Assembly: GCA_032358255.1 (NCBI GenBank)
Contig: JAULBX010027828.1
Coordinates: forward strand, 1-33,565
Reading direction: 5' to 3'
DNA: 33,565 nucleotides
Origin: Heterotrichella gracilis
Taxonomy: Eukaryota; Sar; Xanthophyceae; Tribonematales; Xanthonemataceae
The notes under the pieces were generated by a model, which saw only the letters and a list, made by a program, of their open reading frames with translations, searched no databases and was not told the origin of the DNA. Both the position numbers and the translations under genes were made by a program. Numbering within the stretch: the stretch's first letter is position 1; every line of letters starts with the position of its first letter. Shown here piece after piece: positions 11,501-19,126 of this stretch.

Positions 11501-12552
11501 CAGGGGGTGTTACCGGCTACCGTGGGCTAGGTTACCTCTTGTGTGCCTTTTGGCAACTTGCCAAAACAGCAAATGGAGTGCACTGTGATGCAATGCAGTG
11601 CAGTACAATGCAATGCAACGGGAGGTGGAGCAATAACTGTAAGGTTCTGGCCACCCACCATTGCTCCGGGGCGCGGTGGCTTGGGCAGCGGGCTTGCCTG
11701 CTTGCAGCTTGGATTTTAGTGCTTGCAGGCGGTCGCTGATACCCTCGGTGTCTACATGCTCCTGTGTTGGTGGGTGCTGTGGCGCAGGCTCTTCCTGCTG
11801 CACGGAAGGGAGCCACACTGAAACCCTAAATCTTAAACCCTAAACAGGCTACCATTTCCTGCGCGAGCTTGAGGAAGGAAGCCACACTGAAACCCTAAAG
11901 CTTCAACCCTAAACAGGCTCATCCTGCTGCGAGGAAGGGACCACACTGAAACCCCAACCAGTAAACCCTAAACCCTAGACAGGCTCATCCTGCTGCAAGG
12001 GATGGAGCCACAGTGAACCCCTGTTGCCTCCCAACGTCCACTTGTGGGCATGAGGGCATGGGTGGAGGTCTGACTAGGGCAGTGGAAAGGCCGCGGGACA
12101 TGTTGTGCTGCATTGCGCCTTGTGAGCAACAACCCTGCCATAAGTGACCCCTTGGCACTGGTGGGCTGCTGTGTTGCAGCAGGCATGCGGCGCGGCTTGC
12201 CTTGCCAACAAGGCTTGACCTGGCCTTAGTGCTGAAAACCTGTCTGATACACAGCTCCATGGTCTTGTGCTTTGTATCAGCCCTGCCACGGCTGATCAGT
12301 TGACAATCGTGGGTTGCTGTGGTGTGCAGGTTACCTCAGTGTCCTGCCTGTCGTTTGGCACAGCTCCTCTGGCACCTCCACCACCTCAGCACCCTAAGAT
12401 GTAAAACCATAAACCCTAAAACAGCGCCTCACCTCAGTGTCCCGCCTGTCTTGCTCTTGGGACAGCTCCTCTGCTACCTCCAACACCTCAGCTGCAAGTT
12501 GTGAAACAGTGTTCCTGATGTTGCCAGCCACGCCTCCCAGCCTGTTCCACAT
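2552..12552 (-). CDS. GRAB-domain coiled-coil golgin (GMAP-210/Rud3/plant golgin-candidate 3/4-like)
   Basis: Likely a Golgi tether. Twenty exons (minus strand, 5' to 3'): 12552-12433, 11797-11659, 11485-11211, 11043-10870, 10413-10192, 9977-9617, 9277-9069, 8784-8560, 8345-8142, 7780-7643, 7439-7162, 6771-6663, 6390-6223, 5829-5641, 5465-5146, 4715-4610, 4351-4202, 3851-3714, 3451-3190, 2910-2552. The sum is 4146 nt, in frame: 1381 aa. The start is chosen because it gives MWNRLGGVAGNIRNTVSQL, an amphipathic helix like the MW.. start of plant golgins and the curvature-sensing N-terminus of GMAP-210. Residues about 140-1215 are Gln/Glu/Ala-rich coiled coil. At 1230 begins VDRRIVVKLLVTFFERG..EVLELMGRMLGFT, the GRAB (GRIP-related Arf-binding) domain, then DEEKRRVGLG and WVDFLIQQAQ, as at plant golgin C-termini. 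A Gly-rich tail (about 1310-1381) is odd. Exon 2 has a CAG-CAG tandem acceptor. Introns hold many exon-edge copies (listed separately). Similar 3'-edge mini-exons might be used alternatively. Confidence 0.88.
3113..3150 (-). repeat. decayed copy of the 3' edge of golgin exon 19 (GRAB exon)
   Basis: Downstream of exon 19 the sequence again reads like the end of that exon (..CTGGAGCTG..CATGCTGGGGTTC.. then CAG|GTAGGG). It is separated from the true copy by a CCTAAAC..CCCTAAA tract at about 3151-3180. The donor dinucleotide is intact in the copy. Confidence 0.75.
3526..3571. repeat. (GT)n microsatellite
   Basis: Nearly pure GT dinucleotides with one TC and one GC interruption, inside the golgin intron between exons 18 and 19. 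Confidence 0.95.
4773..4829 (-). repeat. copy of the 5' edge of golgin exon 16 with mutated acceptor
   Basis: Encodes LKQRKLREQEDDDSKL, close to the true exon start LKQRMLREQEDDDSKL. The copy ends exactly at AAGCTG, where it joins TTTAGGG-type repeats (4744-4772) that lead into the true acceptor. The copy's own acceptor reads CCCCGG instead of CCCAG, so it should not splice. This is a clear X - telomere tract - X structure. Confidence 0.85.
5117..5140. repeat. (CCA)n trinucleotide repeat
   Basis: Eight CCA/CAC units in the intron next to the donor of golgin exon 15. A second CAC-rich run near 5225-5254 lies inside exon 15 and encodes the Gly/Asp-rich stretch of the protein. Confidence 0.85.
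6067..6100 (-). repeat. copy of the 5' edge of golgin exon 14
   Basis: Reads CAG|GAGCTCCAGG..GAGCAGGAGC like the true exon 14 start (5829). It lies upstream of the exon in transcript sense and retains the acceptor AG. Confidence 0.65.
6866..6953 (-). repeat. frameshifted copy of the 5' edge of golgin exon 12
   Basis: Begins CCAG|GGAAATC and encodes EISSLLEELQSSKK against EIASLREELQVSKK in the true exon (6771). A single-base loss after that shifts the frame. Lies upstream in transcript sense and retains an acceptor AG. Confidence 0.85.
9003..9026 (-). repeat. copy of the 3' edge of golgin exon 7 with mutated donor
   Basis: Matches ..GCAGCGCTGCAGAGG at the end of exon 7 (9069). The GT donor has become GC followed by ATG, so splicing is unlikely. 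Confidence 0.55.
9329..9404 (-). repeat. copy of the 5' edge of golgin exon 7, ending in a stop codon
   Basis: After TTTGCAG the copy reads GIAQQRLESELASAQ then ..HAQR and a TAA stop, against GTEQQRLEFELASVR..HAQR in the true exon (9277). It lies upstream in transcript sense, with an intact acceptor and the same phase 1. If spliced in, it would truncate the protein. Confidence 0.85.
10630..10930 (-). repeat. three-copy array of the 3' edge of golgin exon 4
   Basis: The true edge (..EKEAAVAKAMLQAQ|GTGGG, ending 10870) is followed by copy B (10817-10764; donor GT lost, reads CAG|ATG) and copy C (10716-10666; AAG acceptor, donor GTAGGG, in-frame 51 nt coding QMHQEEVAVAKAVLQAQ). A fragment CAGCTGCACCGAG near 10612-10625 may be a fourth. 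CCCTAAA-type tracts separate each copy. Confidence 0.85.
11110..11145 (-). repeat. copy of the 5' edge of golgin exon 4
   Basis: TGCAG|GCATATGAGTCTCG.. matches the true exon 4 start at 11043 (AYESR.AEAQ) and lies upstream in transcript sense with its acceptor. CCCTAAAACCCTA lies just beyond it at 11157-11170. Confidence 0.75.
11785..12022 (-). repeat. four-unit array around the acceptor of golgin exon 2, spaced by CCCTAAA tracts
   Basis: The unit caggctc.tcctgctgc..ggaaggga.ccacactgaaacc occurs at about 11785, 11845, 11915 and 11981. Between units lie AAACCCTAAATCTTAAACCC-like tracts. The unit at 11785 covers the functional acceptor; the others are diverged. Confidence 0.85.
12331..12391 (-). 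repeat. copy of the 3' edge of golgin exon 1 with 4-nt deletion
   Basis: Matches GCTGAGGTG.TGGAGGT..CAGAGGAGCTGT of exon 1 down to ACTGAG|GT, but a net 4-nt loss breaks the frame. A TTTTAGGGTTTA-like tract (12400-12420) joins it to exon 1. Confidence 0.85.
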
Positions 12553-14026
12553 AGTTGCTAGCTAACGTTCGTAACGCTTTAAACGCATTGGGTTGAAAGA
12601 TCACGTGCACGGGCTCTTGTTGACTTTGCAAGGTTGACGGGAATCAGTCATGGGCATGACAGTGGCATGGAGAGGAATTCAGCACTGATGCCGGATCCCA
12701 AGGACAAACTCCAGAGCAGAACGACGAACGGAGTTTGGCTGCAGAGTTTGAGGAGCAATGAGGTTGTACGTGCAAAGCCAACCTTGGTTGTGAGTTTGAA
12801 AAGTTGTCCCAGTCTACATGCAAAAGACTGTAGTGGTTCCAGGGGTATAGCTTGCGTGCTGTGGCACCGTTAAAGTTGTACAGCAGGCACGCACTGCACG
12901 CTGGAGCCAGATCCTCAGCGCATGCATATGTACTTGATCTGTGCGTTTGTTTTTCGAAGGCCACGGTTCGGTGCGTTATTGAAGCCAAGACGGGGGGGAA
13001 GTAATTGCATGCATGTCAAGACTCTCCGGACAAGCTGTTCTCCTATAATGTTTTGTGGGCACTGTCTGCATTTACATTGCGTGTCGTGCTGCGAACGTTT
13101 TTGACTAGCATCCCGCAGTGTGAGAAGTGCCTTTCGCCACCTGGCAGATCAGTGCAAAGACACGCATGCTTGCAAACGACCAACTCAAACGAGTGGACTC
13201 GCGAGCAGGGCTCCGTCGCTCTGCAGGTTTACGTGATACTGGGCTTATAACCAGCTTGAGCTTCAAGCGTTGTCAATAAGGCTGCAAGGTGTGGTGCTGA
13301 AAACTGCTGTGTACACAATATCCAAAGTGCATGCATCGTGGTGTAGGTGCGTTCTTCTACCATTGCAACGTTAGCAGTTGCTGTTCAACTTCTACCACTG
13401 GAACTTCTAGCGTTTTCCACCGTCCAGGCTCGTGCATCCTTTGTAACGCTGCAATGTACTGCGTAGTCTGGCAATAGCAAAGACCCCCCACGGTTACTAA
13501 ACCTCGTCCTCACGCTTGCTCGGCACAAATGCAGCCCGAAATGGTGACAACCGACGGGTGTCACCCTGATCGTGGTCGTTGTTTGCAGTCGAACCCTTCG
13601 ATTGTTGCTTGTTCTGCTCCTATCTACCACCAATTGCCATGTGAGGCCCCGTCTGCACCTGTACGTTAGTGCTTTGCCAGGCACTGTGGTCCCTTTTCAG
13701 CTGCAGTGTACTGCGCCATCGATACCGTGGGTGGTTAAATTAGGCGATCTTGGTGTGTGCTTTCGTCCACTGGTGCAGACCTTTTATGCAGAGCTCTGAA
13801 CACTTTGTCAACTGCACTGTTTTGCCCACGCTGTGGGTTTCGCCCCCTGGGTGCCTTTCAAGGTGAAGTGCACACCACCAACCCCTTGCGTGTGCCACAT
13901 GACAGGGGGACACTTGGTGCAAAGGCAGTCAGGCACAACGCCACCTGAGCAAGTGGGGATGGCCCACCTCTAGTGCTTTTGGAGCGGAGATCAGGGTAAT
14001 CAAAATAACCCTAATCTTAATACACC
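12553..14026. other. divergent promoter region between golgin and TKL kinase genes
   Basis: About 1.47 kb with no ORF that I can link to a protein family. It holds several CATGCAT-type (RY-like) motifs near 12919, 13006 and 13330, and a short inverted repeat at 13543-13565 (ggtgaca / tgtcacc with a 9-base loop). No clear TATA box can be assigned to either gene. Confidence 0.45.
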
Positions 14027-17000
14027 ATGGGTTGTGGGGCGAGCACACCTCTCCACGACCCGCCCGCCGGCAGCCCATCCCCAACCCCTGCCCCACAGCC
14101 ACCACCACCTCCAACGCAAGCCACACAGCCCCAGCGCACATCAGCAGGCCAGCCTCAGCCCTGCCCCAGCCAACCTACCCCTGCCTCGCACAGCCATGGG
14201 GCAGCTCCCTTTATTCCCAAGGCTCTAGACATCCCGCAAGAAAGGAGCATCGCAGGGCAGGGCAAAGACAGCGCCAAATCCCTGAGCTTCACCCGAACCA
14301 GGTCTGACAGGGGGGGCGCTGCCACAAGCAGCTCTGGGGAGGAAACACCTACCCTTGCCACCGCACCCCCACCATCACTCACCATGGGGCCCAGCACCAC
14401 CACCACCCATGTCCCCAGCGCCGCCCCAACAGAAGACCAGTTCCACGACCCAGACGCGCACCTCGAGATTGTCGATGCCCGCAGCAGGAACTCTGGGTTC
14501 CTGCCCAGCCCCGAATTGCTCCAATCCGCCCAGCTAGAGCAGCTGATGGCCCAGGACCCCACCATGCTCAACAGCGCAGGGCTGGACAAGTACCTGCGCC
14601 TGATCGATACGCTGCACTCTAAGCATGGGGCTGGGGATTTTGGCTCGTTCGATGAGGGGGACAGCCTGATGGGGGAGCTGAGTGCGTCCAAGGGCAGCCT
14701 GCAGTCTGCAAAGGGGGGGTCAAGGAAGTATGTGCTGCCCGACGACTGGGACTGGTGAGTGCAGGGTTTAGGGTCTGACTGGGATTGGTGAGTGTAGGGA
14801 CTTAGGATTCAGAGTTTAGGATGTAGTGGGTTGACTGGGGCTGGTGAGTATCGGGGGGGAGATGCACCTGCAATGGGGCCTGCCCTGGGCGGGATGCACA
14901 CACTGGCTACATACCATGCACTCCTGCCTTCCACAAGCTTCTGATGGGAGGCATTGCCACCCACTAGCATTAGCATAGCATGCAGAGGATGTGGAACACT
15001 GGTGGAAGCAGCCAGCCCATTCATTTGCTGTGGCGTGTGCAGGACCATCAAGCCGGAGAGCATCACCATCTGCAGGAGGCCAAACGGGGAGCGCTGGCTG
15101 CTGGGCAAGGGTGGATTTGGAGAGGTAGGCCACGACTCACCCTAGGGTTTAGGGCTTAGGGTTTATGGGAGCGCTGGCTGCTGGGCAAGGGCAGGTTTGG
15201 GGAGGTAGGCCACCACTCACCCTAGGGTTTAGGGTTTATCTGGAGCGCTGACTACTGGGCAAGGGTGCAGGTTTTGAGACGTAAACCACACTGGGTCCCT
15301 ATGCAACTGACTCCTCACGTGTTCATGAGCATTGCCTGCCCTGACACCATCATTGGTTGGGTACTTGTATACCTGTCTTGCAGCAGGAATGGCAGTCGGC
15401 CGTGCATGCATTGTGCCAGGCGGGTCTGTGCTGTCACTGCTTGTGACATCAACGATGGCTTCTCTATTCCAGGTGTACAAGGGCCTTCTTGATGATGTCC
15501 AAGAGTGTGCTGTCAAGGTGCTTCAGGTAAGGAATTACCCTGAAAATAACCCTAAGCCCTTGACAAATCTCAAGCAGTATATGTCTTTGTTGTTCCTTGG
15601 TCATTCATTCATTTATTGACTCCTTGTTTTTCAATTCTTACCACTAGTCAGTATCGACGAGGTCACAACGAGACTTAAGAATCTGATGCAGTCTGGCTCA
15701 CTCAGTAACCAACCTTGATTCGATATGGAACTCATAATGGTCATCAAAACTCCAGGAGATCACCGAGAGGGCCAGTTTGGAATCTGATCCAAACCTGACT
15801 CCTTCTTCCTAACTTTGATTTTTATTCTTGCTTGTTCTTAAACGATAATTTTCATCAAATCTCCAGGAGATCACCGATGAGGGCCAGTTTGAGGAGCTGC
15901 AGCGGGAGGCCCTGATGCTGCGGGGCCTGCGCCACCCAAATGTGGTGCATTTCCTGGGGGCCTCCATGCAGGGCAGGTCCATGATGATTGTGTCTGAGCT
16001 CATGACCGATGGCGACCTGCTGCAGTGCATACGCAGTAAGGAGGGGCACACCTGGAGGTGGTACGACAAGTGAGTGGTGCCATCCATGCCCTAAACCCTA
16101 AANNNNNNNNNNNNNNNNNNNNNNNNNNNNNNNNNNNNNNNNNNNNNNNNNNNNNNNNNNNNNNNNNNNNNNNNNNNNNNNNNNNNNNNNNNNNNNNNNN
16201 NNTTAGTGGATGCATACGCAGTAAGGAGGGGCACACCTGGAGGTGGTACGACAAGTGAGTGGTGCCATCCATGCCCTAAACCCTAAACCCTTAACCCTTA
16301 ATCCTAGACCCGAAACAGTGGTGGTATTAGTGGATGCATACGCAGTAAGGAGGGGCACACCTGGAGGTGGTACGACAAGTGAGTGGTGCCATCCATGCCC
16401 TAATCCCTAAACCCTAGAATCTTGACCCTTGACCCTATACAGTGGTGGGACCAATGGATGCATACGCAGTAAGGAGGAGGGCCACACTTGGGAGGTGGTA
16501 CGACAAGTGAGTGGCACCATCCCATCGATGCGCCTCAGGAGGCCTGGGTATCAAACCCCTAAATGCTAAATTGTGAGTCAATATGGATGTTTGCTGATTC
16601 TGTGTCTGCCAAAATGTTGGCAAATTGTTGAGCACGGTGTGTTCCTGTCTCTGTTGCCGTAGTAACATGCAATCAAGGGTAAAAATATGTATCATGACTA
16701 TTTATATCTTATCGCCCTTGATGCAATCAATGAGAGCAGTGCACCACACGCTGGGTTTAACTTATCTGGGTGCCACTTTCAGGGGTCGGAAGGTGGCCCT
16801 GGACATCGCCTGCGCCCTCCACTTCCTGCACCACAACAAGAACATCATCCATTTTGACGTAAAGAGCAACAACGTGCTGCTGTCCCCGGGACCGGTGGCC
16901 AAGCTGGCGGATGTGGGGTTTGCGGTGTACAAGGAGAAGACCTACCTGACAAACCCAGACAGGTGTGCGTGTGTGCTGATAGAGGGAATGCAAAGGGGTG

Positions 17001-17766
17001 GAATCGCAAAGGGGTGGAATCGCATGCCACCAATCAGATGCTTTCATACACCAGTAGTCCCCTCTGAGCATGCATCCAAGTCTTTGCTTTGCCAGTTCTG
17101 CCTCTGTTCTGCTGCCTGCTAGGCACCCACTGCACCACCCTTTGCTTGCTAAAATCTGTTTTCCTCATGCCTTTGCCTTGCCAGTTCTATCCCTGTTATG
17201 CTCCCTGCTAGGCACCCAATGCACCACCCTTTGCTGCTTAAACATGTTTTGTCTTTGCCGCAGGGTCGGCACCTTTTGCTGGGTAGCTCCCGAGGTGCTG
17301 CTTGGTGGCAAGGTGACCAACAAGGTTGACATCTTCAGCTACGGGGTAGTGCTGTGGGAGCTGGTCACTGGGGAGACACCCATGCGCAGGGCCTACAGGC
17401 CAAGGAGGTGAGCCAATTGAAAATACTTCTAATTTGGTGGAGAGTGGGGATAAAAAAATACATACGTTGGAAATTGGAAAATGCTGTTGCCTAGCTGAAA
17501 AGTGGTTACTAAATGTGTCTGATTCATTGAAAAAAAAAAATGCGAGTTTATCAACCCTTGACACGTGGATGTCCATTTGCTCCCAAACACAAAATCCTTG
17601 TGCCCCCCCTCCTCTTATCCCCTGACGCTTGCCCTGTACCCTGGCTAGGGTTCCCGAGGAGTGCCCCGCTGACATCGACGCCCTGATCAGCCAGTGCATC
17701 CAAGATGACGGCAGCGATCGGCCGGACACTCGGGAGATCATCAGGCTGCTGCGGGAGCACCAATAA
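14027..17766 (+). CDS. TKL (Raf/plant-type) protein kinase with N-terminal acylation signal
   Basis: Predicted Ser/Thr (TKL) kinase anchored to membranes. Exons: 14027-14754, 15043-15124, 15473-15526, 15867-16069, 16783-16962, 17264-17407, 17649-17766; 502 aa. The start gives MGCGAS, which fits N-myristoylation at Gly2 and palmitoylation at Cys3. Residues 7-240 are a Pro/Ser/Thr-rich linker without a recognisable domain. Kinase motifs: glycine loop GKGGFGEV (264-271), AVK Lys285, alpha-C Glu302, catalytic loop HFDVKSNN (Asp381, Asn386), ADVGFA in place of DFG (Asp399 kept), WVAPE (422-426), and a C-lobe ending REHQ. HFD loops are known in plant and algal TKLs, so the kinase is probably active. 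All catalytic residues are present. The introns after exons 1, 2 and 4 carry repeated exon-edge copies, and an assembly gap sits in the intron after exon 4. Confidence 0.92.
14741..14852 (+). repeat. three copies of kinase exon 1 donor edge
   Basis: GACTGGGACTG|GTGAGTG (true, donor at 14755) recurs as gactgggattggtgagtg (about 14776) and gactggggctggtgagta (about 14833). AGGGTTTAGGG and a degenerate derivative separate the copies. All three keep a GTGAGT-like donor. Confidence 0.85.
15088..15290 (+). repeat. three copies of the glycine-loop exon edge (kinase exon 2)
   Basis: The unit gagcgctggctgctgggcaag..gaggtaggcca..actcaccc occurs at 15090, 15169 and 15243. Units 1 and 2 are each followed by CCTAGGGTTTAGGG. 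Unit 2 keeps the donor GAG|GTAGGC but carries one codon-scale change (AGG TTT GG); unit 3 is more decayed and lacks the donor. Confidence 0.9.
15739..15785 (+). repeat. copy of the 5' edge of kinase exon 4
   Basis: tcatcaaaactccag|gagatcaccga.. matches tcatcaaatctccag|gagatcaccga.. at the true acceptor (15866). The acceptor is intact and the copy loses similarity after ..gggccagtttg. Confidence 0.85.
16026..16526 (+). repeat. tandem array of kinase exon 4 donor edge with CCCTAAA spacers
   Basis: A unit of about 75 bp from tgcatacgcagtaaggagg through tacgacaa|gtgagtggtgccatccatgcc appears at 16026 (true exon end 16069), 16210, 16334 and 16455. CCCTAAACCCTAAA-type tracts follow the first three. 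The copies at 16210 and 16334 are essentially identical to the exon, so they are recent; the one at 16455 is diverged. The 100-N gap falls in the first spacer. Confidence 0.93.
16103..16202. other. assembly gap (100 N)
   Basis: Exactly 100 N, the usual placeholder for unknown length. It sits inside the near-identical repeat array, so the true number of units in this intron is unknown. Confidence 0.98.
17074..17260 (+). repeat. intronic tandem duplication, about 85 bp unit
   Basis: Within the kinase intron before exon 6, ttgc.ttgccagttct..gctaggcaccca.tgcaccaccctttgct occurs twice (about 17085-17155 and 17172-17240). The second unit leads into the true acceptor at 17263. Confidence 0.85.
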
Positions 17767-17998
17767 ACCCCAGTGGGCACCAATCAACCCCGGATGGACG
17801 CCATTACATTAGACAAGCAGCAGCAATAAACCCCAGGTGGGCAATATCCACTGTGGATGGGCAGCAGTAATAGACCCCGGGTTGGCACCATTGCAGTAGA
17901 CAAGCAGCAGCAACATACCTGGGTTGGGCAATAATGGATTGTCCGGGCAGCCACAAACCCCGGGTTGGCGCCATTACAGTTGAAGGGCAGCCACTGGT
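17755..17998 (+). repeat. degenerate tandem repeat spanning the kinase stop codon
   Basis: Roughly four diverged units of about 55-60 bp built on caccaataaaccccgggttgggc..cattacagtagacaagcagcag. The TAA stop (17764-17766) lies in the first partial unit, so the last codons and the 3' UTR share this repeat. Confidence 0.75.
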
Positions 17999-19126
17999 GG
18001 CTGTCTGGAGGGTGAGTGAGAGGAGAGAGCTGCTTGGAAACGCCAGCGTTTGTACTCTACTTTTACCAGGTAAAGGCATGGAATTTCCCAGCCGCCAGTA
18101 TGGTGAGTGTCATTAGAGGCATCCAATAATCCAATTGGGCCATAACGTGGCCCCAATTAGAGGCGTACAAGGGGGGTCTGCATGGCTGCGCTGCAGAAAC
18201 TCACAGACCACACAAAAATAAGAGGTGTATGTTTCGGCACATCATTATTCTTTACTGGGAAAGGGCGCAGTAGCGTACACACGTGTTATTTATGTCGCTG
18301 TTGTGTTGAAACAAGCTGTTGGGCTGCTATCATAGCAGCCATCATGACTGCCAGGGGCGAACTTGACCAGTGGGGACTCTGAGTTTAGGGTTTAGGGTTT
18401 GAGATCAGCCCACACGACATGGGGAGATTCCTAGGCGCCAACAGGCAGCATAGCAACTACGCATAGACCCATTATGTGCCAATTGGCATCCATTGTTTTG
18501 TCACATGCCATGGCTAGGCTAGGTTCAAGGGACATCAGGGGGGGTTTTAAACCCTAAACCCTTAGGTGCCCCCCATTGGCGGCCCTCACGAGGGGTTGCT
18601 GCCTGGTCCAGCATGAGGGAGGCCACATGTGCACATTTTATTATTTTCTTGTGCGTGCATTTTGCGGCAATGCGTTTTGCAGCAACGCATGCCCTGCTGT
18701 TGCAGAGCTGCATGGTGCACACACACATTCTTTTTCAGTATTTATTCCTGCACTGCGCATTGGCCTGGTCCCAGGGACCAGGCCTGCGGGGGCGCTCTTC
18801 CGAGCCAGTGCACTCATGAGGATTCTGATGTCTTTTCTGAAGGAATGTTGTCAGCAAACGTGCGGAGTCAGGTGGGCACATTACAGTTTGCAGTCTGTCT
18901 GTGCATATAACTTGTTGTCAATGAAGAAATTAGCTTTGTTACAGTAACCAAGTTTCTGTTTTGACGAGCCTGCCAAAAAGAGCCTGCAGATGACAATAAC
19001 TCCTGAAGGATCTCTAGATTCTAGAGGTATGTAAAGTATGTTAACACGCTGAGCGCTGATGCTGCATTGCATCATGACCTGGCGCCCCCCCCATCAGATC
19101 GGCATGTCACCCCCCCCCCCTGGTTG
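17767..19126. other. convergent intergenic region between kinase and PDK/BCKDK genes
   Basis: Begins with the degenerate 3' repeat, followed by unique sequence. Short telomere-like tracts lie at about 18383-18402 (TTTAGGG sense) and 18548-18563 (CCCTAAA). I recognise no protein or RNA gene. Confidence 0.5.

Noticed and set aside
11785..12022. CRISPR-like array of repeats and spacers
   Set aside because: Eukaryotic intron; the units are diverged copies of an exon acceptor region spaced by telomere-like tracts.
13543..13565. Hairpin ggtgaca/tgtcacc as a structured RNA or terminator
   Set aside because: Seven base pairs alone is expected by chance in 33 kb, and no other RNA features are present.
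13570..13630. tRNA-like cagtcgaacccttcgattg
   Set aside because: Only a T-arm-like string; no acceptor stem, D arm or anticodon arm can be formed.
12634..13799. Several 60-110 codon ORFs between the golgin and kinase genes
   Set aside because: No family similarity, no consistent splice structure and no codon bias; best read as the divergent promoter region.
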